Assembly: GCA_958510825.1 (NCBI GenBank)
Contig: OY294044.1
Span: 77,794,895 to 77,858,894, forward strand
DNA: 64,000 nucleotides
Reading direction: 5' to 3'
Source: Brachypterus glaber
Taxonomy: Eukaryota > Arthropoda > Insecta > Coleoptera > Kateretidae
Both the position numbers and the translations under genes were made by a program. The notes under the pieces were generated by a model, which was given only the letters and a program-made list of their open reading frames with translations, did no database searches and was not told the origin of the DNA. Of the stretch, positions 22,367-33,132 are shown in pieces. How positions within the stretch are numbered: the first letter of the stretch is position 1; every line of letters begins with the position of its first letter.

Positions 22367-22408
22367 TTTATTGGAAATCTAACAGGCTAATGAGTCATTA
22401 GTAAGTAC
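21485..22408. other. Intergenic DNA with an ATA microsatellite
   Basis: No gene. A (ATA)n run of about 40 bp occupies 22329-22367. Positions 22090-22260 (CCATTTTGAATTTTAAATTT, GGATCCGCCATTTTGACC) are AT-rich repeat-like text. Confidence 0.6.
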
Positions 22409-24757
22409 CAGGCCCGGACTGGCTCCTTTGGGGGCCCTCGGCTAGAGACTGAAGAGGGGCCCCTTACCAAGAAATAGTCCCAGAAAAAAAAGTGAAAAAA
22501 TTCTGATTTTTGCATAGTGTCAGTTTTTGCACCGTTGATTACGAAAACAATAACTTAAAATTTCACAAAAATGCAAGAAACTCTCTCACCACAAGTGGAG
22601 ATTTTTAAAAAATTTCTGTTTAAGTTTGAGAAACTTAAATAAAAAAGAAAGCCCTAGCGCTGCCGGCGAAAATGTTTACTAAGTTGATAGCCTACTTTAA
22701 TTTTTAAACACTTTTAAATTTCAAAAAAAGTCCAAACGAAAATTTTTACGAATTTCACGTTTAAATTCTACAATATTAAAAAAAGTATTAAAGCCCTAGG
22801 GCTGCAGGTGATTTTTTTTTACTTAAATGTTCTATTTTAAACCAGTTTTTAAAATTTAAATTAAGTTAAAATAAAAAATTTTTGATCCTTACTCATATTG
22901 GAGTTGATTTAAATAAACCATAGGAAAAATGTTATCTCTCCAAAACTTAAAATTATTGTGTATTAAACAAAGGTTAATATTTAATAAGTAAGTCTTTTAC
23001 CATTTTCAACCTAATTTTCATTATTTGACTTTATATTAAAAATTCGAAACAATTGTAGCTGTAATGTTTGTTTAATACACAATAAATTTAAGTTTTGGAG
23101 AGATAACATTTTTTCTATGGTTTATTTAAATTAGGTCCAAAAACATGCAGGAAATTTTTTACGACTTTTTCTCTTAAGTTCTACAATCATAAATAGAGAA
23201 AAACGTAAGAAAGCCTAGTGCCACAGGCGAAAATTTTTACGAATTTTCCGCTTAGGTTCTACAGTCTTAAATAAAATAAAAACGTAAGAAAGCCCTAGCG
23301 CCACTGTAACGTACGCCTAAACTTGGCTTTTTTGAGATAACAAACGTATGAAACGTTTGGTCAGGACTTATCTAAAAATTACGTTAATATTTTAGAATGT
23401 CATTTATTTATTTATAATTAAACTAACAAATAACATTCTGTGGGTTCTTGGTTTGTGGCCGATCTTTACACGCATGACATGTCATCGCATGTCATATATG
23501 TTTTGGTAATAAACACTGTATAACATTCTACAAAAATATATTTGTTATAATAATAAATGCATAATAGTAAAATCCTTTTAATATGGTTTATCTATAAGTA
23601 TTTTTAAATAATACTTAAAAAGGTCTTGCATATACTATTATTCAAATATTTAAAAAAATGGAAATTTGTTCATAAAATAATTCAATTTAAACTGTAGCTT
23701 AATCATTTGAACAACTAATTATTAAGAGCTATCAACATCAAACACATGTTTTTTAAGATGGTCACTACAGAAAACCTTTTTCCATTTCAAGTACATAAAA
23801 AGTTTTATATTACCTCAGAGTGTTGTAAATGTTCTTCTGTTTTTTAACACAGATCTTCTTTATAAATTACATATTTAAATTTTCATCAGAGTTACACATA
23901 ATTTTAATTGAAGTCCAAACTCAACACTGTCAGCCATACTCTTAGTTAAACGATACACATAACTCGACTATTTTCGACTATCTTTATCGACTATATTGAC
24001 TATTCTATCTACCCTTCTACCATCTTGACTATTCTATCCTATTAAAAAATAAGATCTAGCTTATATAAGATCTGTTTAGCCATTAAAAAATACGTCACCA
24101 TATACAAAAAAGGACCCTGAGCCTTTCTTATCTAAACATTTACATCGTTAAATATAATCGTAAACTAACTATTTTCTATACCTCATAAAAATATTAGAAA
24201 TATTCATAATACGAGGAGATTAAAAAATACATTTTTTACTTATTTTAATCTAAAATATTCTAATAATAATAATCTCCCTGGAGATTATCTAGATATTTTC
24301 TGTTCATAAACTGAAATTCATATTATTTCTGATACTAATTAAAAACAACCATAAAACGGCTGTCCACACTCTACAACTGAGCAACACTAAAAAATTAAAA
24401 TAACTAATAAATCGCAAATCTCCAGCTTGTACTAATTATAATAAACTAAAAATTCAATTTATTAAAAGACTTTTCTTCGTACCTCAAATCTACGATATCT
24501 TTTTAAATCTGCACTAAAATCTTGTAATTTATTTATAACTAATGTATAGAAAAATATTAATCAAAATATTACATAATATTATATCCCCAAAGACACGTAC
24601 AGATTATGTAAAACACAAATGCACTATTTATAGTGCAGTTTAAAAAATACCTGAGTAATAGAAAATATAAACCAGTTGTTTTGGGCCCCCCAAGGGGCCC
24701 CTTGAGCCTGGGACCCTCGGCGATCGCTGACTAGCCGACCTGGCCAGTCCGGGCCTG
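22409..24757. mobile_element. 2.35-kb element with GGCCCGGACTGGC ends
   Basis: The left end CAGGCCCGGACTGGC is mirrored by GCCAGTCCGGGCCTG at the right end. Just inside both ends are GGGGCCCCTT- and CCCTCGGC-type blocks. The interior is AT-rich and non-coding, with AAAGCCCTAGSGCTGC-type motifs at about 22650, 22790, 23210 and 23284. An internal hairpin pairs about 22908-22975 with 23070-23135 (ATGTTATCTCTCCAAAAC). The terminal CAG and flanking GTAAGTAC/CTAACAAC hint at a hAT-like 8-bp target duplication, but only 5 of 8 bases agree. Confidence 0.55.
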
Positions 24758-24765
24758 CTAACAAC

Positions 24766-26151
24766 GAAGCCTTCGTCACGAAGATCTCTCTGCCTAATTT
24801 TGTATAAGATTACTTAACGAAAAAAAAAACTTTCAAAAAGTTCAAATGCATCTCAGTGTATTCTAATAGGCAATGGATTAGCAAAAAAATGTATTAAAGA
24901 TGTATATTCTTTTTTAAGTCAAAACTAATCCATAAAAAATACAATTCCCACAAATCGGTTTGTTAAACACGTGACGAGACTATGTTGATAATAAAGTAAT
25001 CATTTTTAAATTAGATCCCCTCGTTAGGTGTATACGGCGGGTAATTTTAGCCTGATTTAAAATTAAAATGTGACGAGGTTTGTAAATCGACCATCGTCAC
25101 ATGATTGATCACTTAATCACCATGTTATTTTAATAAATTGTTACAACGTTAAAAAAATATATATAAATTGAGGGGTTATTTTTATGAAAAAAAGATTAAT
25201 ATGAATAATACCTATTAGCAAAAGGCTATTAGAATACCATAGGTTAATTTACCCAATCAGTAACACTAAACTGAATAAGAATTTAACCGATGAAATAAAT
25301 TGTGTCAAATAATTCTCACATCATTGGTCTAATTAGACCAATGATGTGAGAATTAATTCTTAGTAATGGTGCATTCATACCAAAATTAACTACACTAACG
25401 AGAAAAATAATTAATTTTTGGTCTATACTGCGCAGGCGTAGTGAAAATTTCAACTTAACTAGAAAACTAATTAATTTTATGACTACACTGCGCAAGCGCA
25501 ATTATAAATTACTTACCTGTACCGAAGCTCTAATTAAATACGCGCGAATTTAAATAAAATTAATAAAATTTCGAGCCTGTAAGGTTAATTTACATTCTGT
25601 GATAAAAAAACAATATAGTTGAGTGAAATAATGAAGCCACAAAGCTAAAATTGCTATTCTCTGGCTACAGTTCAAGAAAAGGTTGACCTAACCTCAAAAT
25701 ACGGCGTAAAGAAGAGGTGTTCTGTGGTGTTCACTGAAGGAGACTTCTGATAAGTCACTTATCATAAGTGAAAAGGTGTTTTAACGTATTCATTCGCTGT
25801 CTCCTAGTTATTTATAATGTAGGTAAGTTAGTTTTTATATTCGAAGAGCAAAATAATACTCGAATAATTCCCATTATCTTACTCGTACCATGTAATATAT
25901 GACCCAAATCCTGTTTATTCATTTAAAGTTTCTGTATAAGTGTTTTTTATTTATGTTTTGAACGAGATAAGCTAAGTTATAACTTAGGGGCAATGTGAGT
26001 TAGCATTACAAAAAAGTAAACAATAACTTATTAAAATAACTAGAGTAAACAGGATATTTATAAATAATATATGCTATTAGTTTTTGTTTTTAGGATCAGA
26101 TCAAAAATAACCATTTATATAGAAACAGACTAAGTCTTTATTACATTACAG
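24766..26151. other. Intergenic DNA with a perfect 44-bp palindrome
   Basis: Positions 25311-25354 are an exact palindrome (AATTCTCACATCATTGGTCT and its mirror, no spacer). Surrounding text (CACTAAACTGAATAAG, ACCGATGAAAT) resembles the interior of the 8048-8466 element. Two similar blocks with ACACTGCGCARGCG occur at 25426 and 25485. No recognised gene. Confidence 0.55.
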
Positions 26152-26238
26152 GGATGATTCATCCAATATGAAATTTAAGAGTTATGCATTATGCATTAAT
26201 GAATTATACAGAAAAATCCATCACATGCAGCATAAAAG
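26152..26238 (+). CDS. Candidate internal exon (unrecognised)
   Basis: An 87-bp stretch bounded by an acceptor-like TTTATTACATTACAG and a donor-like AAAAG/GTATGT. One frame is fully open from 26153: DDSSNMKFKSYALCINELYR, then KIHHMQHKR. The other plus-strand frames contain stops. The peptide matches no family I recognise. An exact 19-bp palindrome (TGGTGTCAGACTGACACCA) lies just downstream at 26263. It could be an exon of a host gene or a transposon remnant; the evidence is only splice-site-like context and openness over a short length. Confidence 0.25.
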
Positions 26239-26831
26239 GTATGTAAATTTACTAAAGTTTATGGTGTCAGACTGACACCATGATGGCCTACCAGGTAAAG
26301 TGTTGGGGTGGTCATATATTTACAAAAAAAAATTAACGGACAACAAATGGGGTGGCCATACATCTTCAATAAAAAAAGGAATCAATTTTAAAAGTACAAA
26401 TAGAATATTTGTACAAATAAAACTTTTATTCTCCTTATGCTAATTGTGACATTTGTCCCTTGGCCATGGATTCCTGCTTTAAAAAATGCCTACATAAAAG
26501 GGGTGATACTTTAAATATGTAATGCAATAGCTATTAATAGCTAATATATTTTAAAAACCCTCCCCCATGTAACACAATAATAGTTACCAACTATAGTGTG
26601 AATTTAGTAACTTGTTTTGACGCTGACTTGCCTGTTGGAACTGTATTTCACCGATTTTTGCTATTTTTAATAGTTTTATAATGCTCCATCGTCACATATA
26701 ATTGGAATATTTTATATTGTCACTTTCAGCTACACCTCCCCTTTAGGTTGGTGAAGTTAAATTTAATTTCCGACTTTTCTTTTAGAATATAAAAAAATAT
26801 ATTTATTACCTAAAAATATGGACCCTCCAAA

Positions 26832-27019
26832 CAGGGCCGGACAAAGCCAGCCCAGGCCCTGGGATACTTTATTCCTGGGCTCCCCATTTTTCCAAAAGGT
26901 CCTCGCCTCTGAAAAAAAAAGCTTCACTCCTAGCAGAAAATTTTCGCCAGGCCGTCCTTGCAAGCCCGGGCCCCGGGGATTCTTACCCACCGTTCCACCC
27001 CCCTTGAATCCGGCCCTAT
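26832..27019. mobile_element. Short GGCC-rich MITE
   Basis: Ends CAGGGCCGGAC and TCCGGCCCT; the interior contains AAGCCAGCCCAGGCCC mirrored roughly by GGGCCCCGGGG, with a central AAAAGGTCCTCGCCTCTGA. Related fragments: 16199-16262 and 54589-54735. It sits between two copies of an acceptor-like sequence (26757-26795, 27050-27084). Confidence 0.6.
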
Positions 27020-27084
27020 TTCTTAGTAAATTCCCTCAGAGAAGTGTCTAAATTTAATTTCCCATTTTTTTTTTAGAATATAAA

Positions 27085-27222
27085 ATGTCAACATCTAAAG
27101 CCCAGAGCCAAAATTTGGAAAAATATGTTCCAACTTCGACAGATGAAGATGGTTTGGAAACAAAAGAAAAAAATACAAAATTATTGGATGAATTAAATAA
27201 ATATGATAACATTTTTATGTAG
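27085..27222 (+). CDS. Candidate small ORF or exon, 45 aa
   Basis: ATG 27085 to TAG 27222. It encodes a hydrophilic peptide beginning MSTSKAQSQNLEKYVPTSTD and ending LLDELNKYDNIFM. An acceptor-like TTTTTTTTTTAG ends eight bases before the ATG. No family is recognised and there is no signal peptide or membrane segment. Composition is less homopolymeric than the surroundings, which argues mildly for past coding use. Its relation to the exon-like frames at 26152 and 27582 is unclear, since the reading phases do not join simply. Confidence 0.25.
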   Translation: MSTSKAQSQNLEKYVPTSTDEDGLETKEKNTKLLDELNKYDNIFM

Positions 27223-27581
27223 TTTTATTTAACGTTTTATGTGGTCCATATTTTTTTCTATGTAAATAATTATAAAAAATCACGATGAAAACAAAAATTT
27301 AACCCCCCCCCTTTACCCCAACCAATTTTGCTCAAATACGAACTTGTCCAAGATAATATAAAAATACATTTGCATACCAAATTTCAAGTTGCTAGCTCAA
27401 ATAGTTAAGTTATCGTGGATAGACAGACAAACCGACAGACAGATATCATTTTTTTTTATTTTAGATTTTTCTCGATGTTTTAGAAAAAATAAGATGATTT
27501 AAGCAAAAAAAAAATTAATTTTATGAGAACGTAAAGTAGTTGTTTATTTTTTCAATTTATAACCAAAAATTTTTTGTCTAG

Positions 27582-27734
27582 GACGGTTTGAAATTTGTTG
27601 AAAATTCGAAAGTACCGTATAATACTATTCTAGCGATAGAATCTACTGCAGGCGCTGTATACGACTTACAAAACAAAAAAATTATACTTGGAACAACACA
27701 ACTAGTAAATTGCGGCTCAACAGACACGGTCTAA
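27582..27734 (+). CDS. Candidate terminal exon, 50 aa
   Basis: Immediately after acceptor-like TTTTTTGTCTAG a frame is open for 50 codons to TAA 27734: DGLKFVENSKVPYNTILAIE, then STAGAVYDLQNKKIILGTTQ and LVNCGSTDTV. The amino-acid mix is protein-like rather than the K/N/F/I runs typical of chance frames here. I do not recognise the family. Without a donor partner it remains a candidate only. It may belong with 26152-26238 or 27085-27222. Confidence 0.3.
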   Translation, partial: DGLKFVENSKVPYNTILAIESTAGAVYDLQNKKIILGTTQLVNCGSTDTV

Positions 27735-28859
27735 CACCACAACTTAACCTCGAAATGTCAAGCTGGAGTTTGTCTGAAATGTTTGTATTTTATTTGTATC
27801 TCTTAATGTATCAAGCCGAGGTGTTTATTTATTGAAAAAAAAGTGTACAAGGATTGTGAGAATCAAAGGATTGTGGAGATTGTCAAAAATTTTAATGAAG
27901 ATTGTTAAAGATCGTAGGAAGATTTCAGATGATTGTGGGGGATTGTAGATGATTATGGAATAATAAATTGTAGGATTGTAGAATATTGTTGGATAGGTGT
28001 ACAAGCATTGTCCAATAAATAAACCCCTCATATCAAGCTGAACTTTGAAATTTTGTTTGTATATTACCGTGCTTCGGAGGGCACATAATTAGGCCATAAC
28101 AGCAAAAAACGACGTTAAACAGTATAAAACAAACATGTTTGTATATTCCGTGATAAATCTTGTATTTTTAAATTGTAATTTTTATATGTAAATGTCTTAC
28201 CGTTATTATTCTTTTAGTCTCAAGGGCTGAAGATGAAGCAAATATAATGCTTTGAAACATGTTCCCATTACAATAAAGGAAGTAGGAGAAAAAAAAGACT
28301 AATTTACTTAACTTTTAAATATTTTAAAATTCCTATCTGGGTACTATGGCTTCTGAACGTGAACTTGAACACGCCTAATGGATCATGCAATCAAAATTAT
28401 TTACATTTTTGTGTAATATACATATTTATTTTTAATTTAATACAAGGCGGTATTGAAAAAAAAAAGTGTTTGGCAATTTGTCAATGATCAGTGATCATTG
28501 GTCATTTATAAAATCATCTTTTCAAGCAAGTGCAAGGATCATCATTCGAGTACAAGTATTGTCAAAGTTGTTACACCTTAATAATTTTTATTCAAATGTT
28601 GGAGAATCAAGTAGTATTGTAGAACACAGTTTCATTGGCTATGCCGCTCATGGCTGTATTTAATAATAATATAAATGAAATAATTTTCAATAAAAAAAAA
28701 TTAACCAGGACATAAAAATTAATTTTATATTTATTTTATTTACTGTTGTATACATGTATATATAATAATAGTATTTCTATTTAACTTTTGAATGGATTAG
28801 GATATTAACCTGAAATTTAGAACACGTAAATAATATGATCCAAATTAACAAATATACAC
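27735..28859. other. Intergenic DNA with a SINE fragment
   Basis: Positions 27845-28010 carry GGATTGTGGAGATTG, GATTGTGGGGGATTG and GGATTGTAGAATATTG, a loose short-period GATTGT repeat. A 65-residue frame at 28466-28663 ends upstream of an AATAAA at 28690; I cannot assign it. Confidence 0.45.
28066..28135 (+). mobile_element. 5'-truncated SINE, 70 bp
   Basis: Only the 3' domain of the SINE at 12382 is present: ACCGTGCTTCGGAGGGCAC, then TTAGGCCATAACAGC and ACGACGTTAAACAGT. It is bounded by an exact 12-bp direct repeat TGTTTGTATATT (28054-28065 and 28136-28147). This proves a separate insertion, truncated at the 5' end, rather than a random similarity. Confidence 0.85.
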
Positions 28860-30531
28860 CATAATAGGTTAAATAATTTTTGAGGGTGATTCTACATCAG
28901 AAAATATGACAAAGGGAGCTGCCCCTTTGAAAGTGGTCAAAAAATTCGGTTTTTATTTAATAACTTAGGAACCCTTTCAAATATAGCAACAAGGTTTTAC
29001 ATGTAAACTAATTCTAATGAGGCTCATGTACTTATTTTAACCAGAGGCATGTGAAACTGAGGGGGCCTTATCAGTTTTTTGCCCTAAACCTTTTTCTATG
29101 TAACTTTTTTTAATTTTATAGGAACATGATTCTTCAGGTCAAAATACATAAACAGGGTACTATTGTTGTAACAGTGTAGGATTCACTGTTTTCAAGAAAA
29201 ATGTATTCAAAGGTGAAATTTCATGAAAAATTAAATACTAAAATTTTGAAAAACAAAATTTCAATCTGCATTATTCTGTATCAAAAACTAAGAAAAAAAG
29301 TTTCTATATATACATGTAGGTCGAAAAGTCGCTTTTTTAGATTTTTAGGAGACCATAGCTCCCTTAGGGTTGATTTTTGAAAGTACCTGTAATACAAGTC
29401 CTGTATATAAGGTATTTTTCTTAGTTTTTGATGTACTTAATCCTACATCATTAAAATTTAGTTTTTCAAAATTTTAGTATTTAATTTTTCATCCTCAAAA
29501 CCTGAAATTTCACCTTCAAATGTTTTTCTCAGGCTCTTCCTATATATAGATAACATATATTTAATTTTACATTGCTTATAATATATCAATATTAAATATT
29601 TTTAAATTCACTTTTTTTAATTTTCCTTATTCTACTTATTTTATTTTACATTTGGTTTTATGTCATTTAAGTTATACATTGAAAAATAACACATATCAAG
29701 ACAGCATTGCAATGCCCTGTCATTAAAAAAAAAAATGTTTAATGATTTTTTAAAAGAAGTAATTTCCAGACCCTTTATATCGATACCCCCAAGCAACAAA
29801 GCCGTAACTCATATATTGTCATTTTTCACGACAGCTAAATTTCTAAAATATTTTTTTTTGTTATTTAAGGGTGGGTAAATGATTGAAGTGGAAAAGGAAG
29901 TCATGTGATACATCATTTGAAAGCTTATAAAATTCTCTATTTAACTGTTTAAGTATTTATTGTTTATTTACTGTTTGTTTCTGATAATATTCAAGTTTAG
30001 AATTTCTTACTTTAGTGATTTTAAGTAAACTTTTGCTTAAAGTGGACTGTGGAGAAACCTGAGTAGTACCACCATGTGTGTCTTTTTTCAAGGCGTTTAC
30101 CTATGAGTATAACTCAAAATGGGTCTAACTTGAGTTACATCCTTGTTGCTTGGGAGTGTCGATATGACTAGGCAAGCCATTGTATGTATAGTTAAGTTTA
30201 GATTAGTTCATATCATTGGTTCCCTACTTAGTCAATGTTCATATGCAAAGGATCATTGCTACACTGATAAAAATGGATTTTCAAAAAGTATTTTTACATT
30301 TCAGATGTAAAAAAAAAATGTATACCGGATATTTAGAAAAAAAAGTGTAAAATTACGTGATACATAGGTACCTTAAAATTAAATAAAACTTGTAAATGTT
30401 CAGTATTTATCTTGTTAATGTTAAAAACGAAATGTAAATTTCCAGTATCCAATATATGACCTATATGCCAACTCCAAAACCGGAATATTACATTTCGTTT
30501 TTAACATAACATAACAAGATGAATTTATTTT

Positions 30532-30562
<31 letters not shown>

Positions 30563-30975
30563 GGTACTCATTTTTGGGACCTTTGAAAAAGGAATTTTGT
30601 ACCACAGTGTTTTACATTACTATTATAATAATAATTTAAAATTTACAAATTTAATGTAATTTTAATGTATCACGTAATTTTACACTTTTTTTTGTAAATA
30701 TCCGGTATACATAATGTAAATTTCCGGTATACATAATATAATTTTTTACATCTGAAATGTAAAATTACTTTTAGCAAATTTATTTTTATCAGTGTATATC
30801 TCAAAGTGTTTCTAAGACATTAAATGAGAACCGAATGTTTTAGCCACTTTCAAAGGGGCTTAGCTCCCTTTCGACGCATTTTTAGACATATGTTTATAGA
30901 AACATTTTGTCATATTTTATGATGTAGAATCACCCTTTAAAACTACTGACCCTATTTCAAATACACTGTGTATAT
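28860..30975. mobile_element. Foldback element family B, copy 2, interrupted
   Basis: The left part 28860-29535 carries GGTGATTCTACATC, AACTTAGGAACCCTTTC and an inner palindrome around 29300. The matching right part resumes at 30797-30975 (TAGCCACTTTCAAAGGGGC, then GATGTAGAATCACCC and CCCTATTTCAAATAC). Between them lie about 730 bp of unrelated AT-rich sequence and a TA-flanked MITE. The right-arm segment corresponding to 11620-11850 of copy 1 is missing, so the interruption involved a deletion. Confidence 0.65.
30262..30794. mobile_element. MITE, CACTGATAAAAAT ends, TA target
   Basis: Exact 13-bp terminal repeats CACTGATAAAAAT / ATTTTTATCAGTG, flanked by TA (30260-30261, 30795-30796), as for Tc1/mariner-type insertions. 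Subterminal TTACATTTCAGATG and GGTATACATAATGTAAATTT-like motifs are mirrored. An ATTT-rich microsatellite (about 30522-30560) lies near the centre. No coding capacity. Confidence 0.85.
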
Positions 30976-31894
30976 TAATAATAATATAGATTATCTTATT
31001 TACATGATGTAAATTTCAAGCTTATATCTTAATCAGTTTAAAACTTAAAGAGGGAGGGGAAGGCAGACAGAACAAGGGCACCCCCTTGACTTGATAAATT
31101 AAAAAATATACTAGTATAAATCATGTAATGTATAAAATAACTCCACCTTGCCCCATATTAGGAACTTTTTTATTATTATTATTATTATTGGGATTTAGTG
31201 CCTTCGCCATTAAACTTTAATAAAAAGAATGTTTTTAAGATGGGGTGGGGTGGACTTATCTTTCTGCACATTCAGGGTTGGATGTTCACGAGGCATTATA
31301 TTAGCTCTACATCTAGTTGTGATATTTTTTATGTAAACACTATATTTTGCTATAAAATTGTTCACAGTGGCGATTTTAAGAAGGGTCTTGGAGACTATTT
31401 CCCAGAGAAATATTTTTGCAAAAACTTAAAAATGGCGAATGCGCCCTAATTAAGTTCAAGTACCCTTGATGTCGTGATAAAAGAAACTTATATAAGATAC
31501 CCATTAGCTTCTACAGGTCAAAGAAAAGCATGTTAATCTATGTTAATCTTACCTAGTTTTTGTTTTAATATTGTACTGGGTGTCTAAAAAAATTGATTTA
31601 AAGTATTGACATGCAAAGGCTCAATTTTTGAACATTTAAATATTTTATTTGACTGTTCTAAAAGAGACACGGTTTTAAAATTTGATAAAAACTAATATGT
31701 ATTCTGAAAAATACTTAAATAGGACCAGGCCCTAATGACCAGTTTTCAAATTTTTCAATATTTCATATTACTATACAATTAAAGTATTTTTTCTTAAAAT
31801 ATTTATATAACAAAAATTAAGAACATATATAATAGGACCTAGGACTCTTTAAATATTTTTTGATTTAATATTAGGTATTTTTTGTAAACTAAAC
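30976..31894. other. AT-rich intergenic DNA
   Basis: No gene. A short (TTA)n run at 31171-31190 and a purine-rich G-tract stretch at 31052-31085. The 83-residue frame at 31198-31449 starts without an ATG and resembles nothing known. Confidence 0.5.
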
Positions 31895-32915
31895 ATTAAA
31901 CTTTTTGTTTTATTTATATACATATTTATCTCTTTTTTTTATATTATCCAATTGTATAATATACATATTATGTTAAGTTTTTGATTTTGTTAATATCTGT
32001 AATATTTTGTAAACATGGCTGAAGGTACTCGGTCAGTGGCCTTTTGGGTAACCAATAAAAAACATTATTAATTAATTAAAGTTATTAAAAAATATAAACA
32101 GTTAATTTGTGGGTCCCTAGAGTCTATATAGGTATCATTAAATATTATTTTAGTATTAATATTAGCATTGATTAAGATTTTTTAATTCTTAGTTAATGTT
32201 TTTAGTTCCATTTTAAAGCAAATAAAATTCTCTATTTGACCATATATCTTTTGATTTTTTAAACTTTTTTTTTTAGGTTTTCATTTGTCAATTTTTTTTT
32301 ACTAAAAATACGATCATAATAGTTAGTTTAAAAGTATAATTGACATATTTGCATCATAAAATAAACCATTTTTCAAAAATTGTATCATTTTTGTGAAGAA
32401 AATTTCTTTAAAAAATTTTGACAAAAATTCCCATTTTCAATCCTATTTTAAGCTCCCAAAAATTGTCTCGAAAAAAAAACGTGCTCCGTTAAAAAAAAAA
32501 CATGGCCCCCTGCTCACATTTTACAAGCTAAAAATATCTAATATACCCAAAAACATAGTTTCAGTTGTCTTATTTACGAGTTCAAAATTTCATGTCAATA
32601 CCTCAACTCATTCAAAAGTTAAGATAGGGGGGGGGGACTTTTGGGCAGCACAGTATATTATTATTATATAAGACAGAGAGCGGCGATTGCCGATGTATCA
32701 AAAATTTACATAGCTTGAACTAATTAATTAATTAACAATGTTCTTTATTGGTTACCCAAAAGGCCATTGACCGAGGTCCTTCAGCCGTGTTAACAAAATA
32801 TTGTAGAAGTTAACAAAAATATAGAATATTAAAACTTAACATATTCAATGGATTGTAAAAAAAAAAAAAAAAAAGTAAAATATGTATATAAATAAACAAA
32901 TAAAATATAAAGTAA
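31895..32915. mobile_element. 1-kb element with about 190-bp inverted arms
   Basis: The left arm contains GGCTGAAGGTACTCGGTCAG and GGCCTTTTGGGTAACCAATA (about 32010-32055); the right arm contains TATTGGTTACCCAAAAGGCC and CTTCAGCCGTGTTAAC (about 32747-32795). Complementarity extends outward through the AT-rich flanks. The interior 32220-32660 is a copy of the dispersed family seen at 1480-1700 and 36400-36920 and ends with a 10-G run and GGGCAGCACAGTATA. Confidence 0.7.
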
Positions 32916-32927
32916 TGTTTGTATCAG

Positions 32928-33132
32928 TTCCTTATTTCCAGTAGTATTTGCAGTAGTGTTTTTTCGGGTAATTTTGCACGTGGAGGATTATTGTTTCTAG
33001 GGATACAGAAAAGGTTTAGGATATCGGAATTAAAATCGGATCTAGCAAAATTTGTAGAGAGTGCGTGGAGTCGTTCAAGAACTGGAGGAGTAGAGGTTAG
33101 TTGCAGGAGTGAAGCGTTGGAAGGGTTAGCTT
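32928..33132 (-). pseudogene. Jockey-like LINE C-terminal fragment
   Basis: On the minus strand one frame reads NPSNASLLQLTSTPPVLERL, then LSTNFARSDFNSDILNLFCI and PRAKLPEKTLLQ. It aligns residue for residue with the end of the plus-strand remnant at 21250-21480 (NPSNNFLLESISTMPILTRI, then LSTNFAKSDFNIDILNEICI). Both are pieces of the same LINE family. The RT is absent. Confidence 0.7.

Noticed and set aside
27825..28031. 68-residue minus-strand frame
   Set aside because: Translation of a loose GATTGT short-period repeat.
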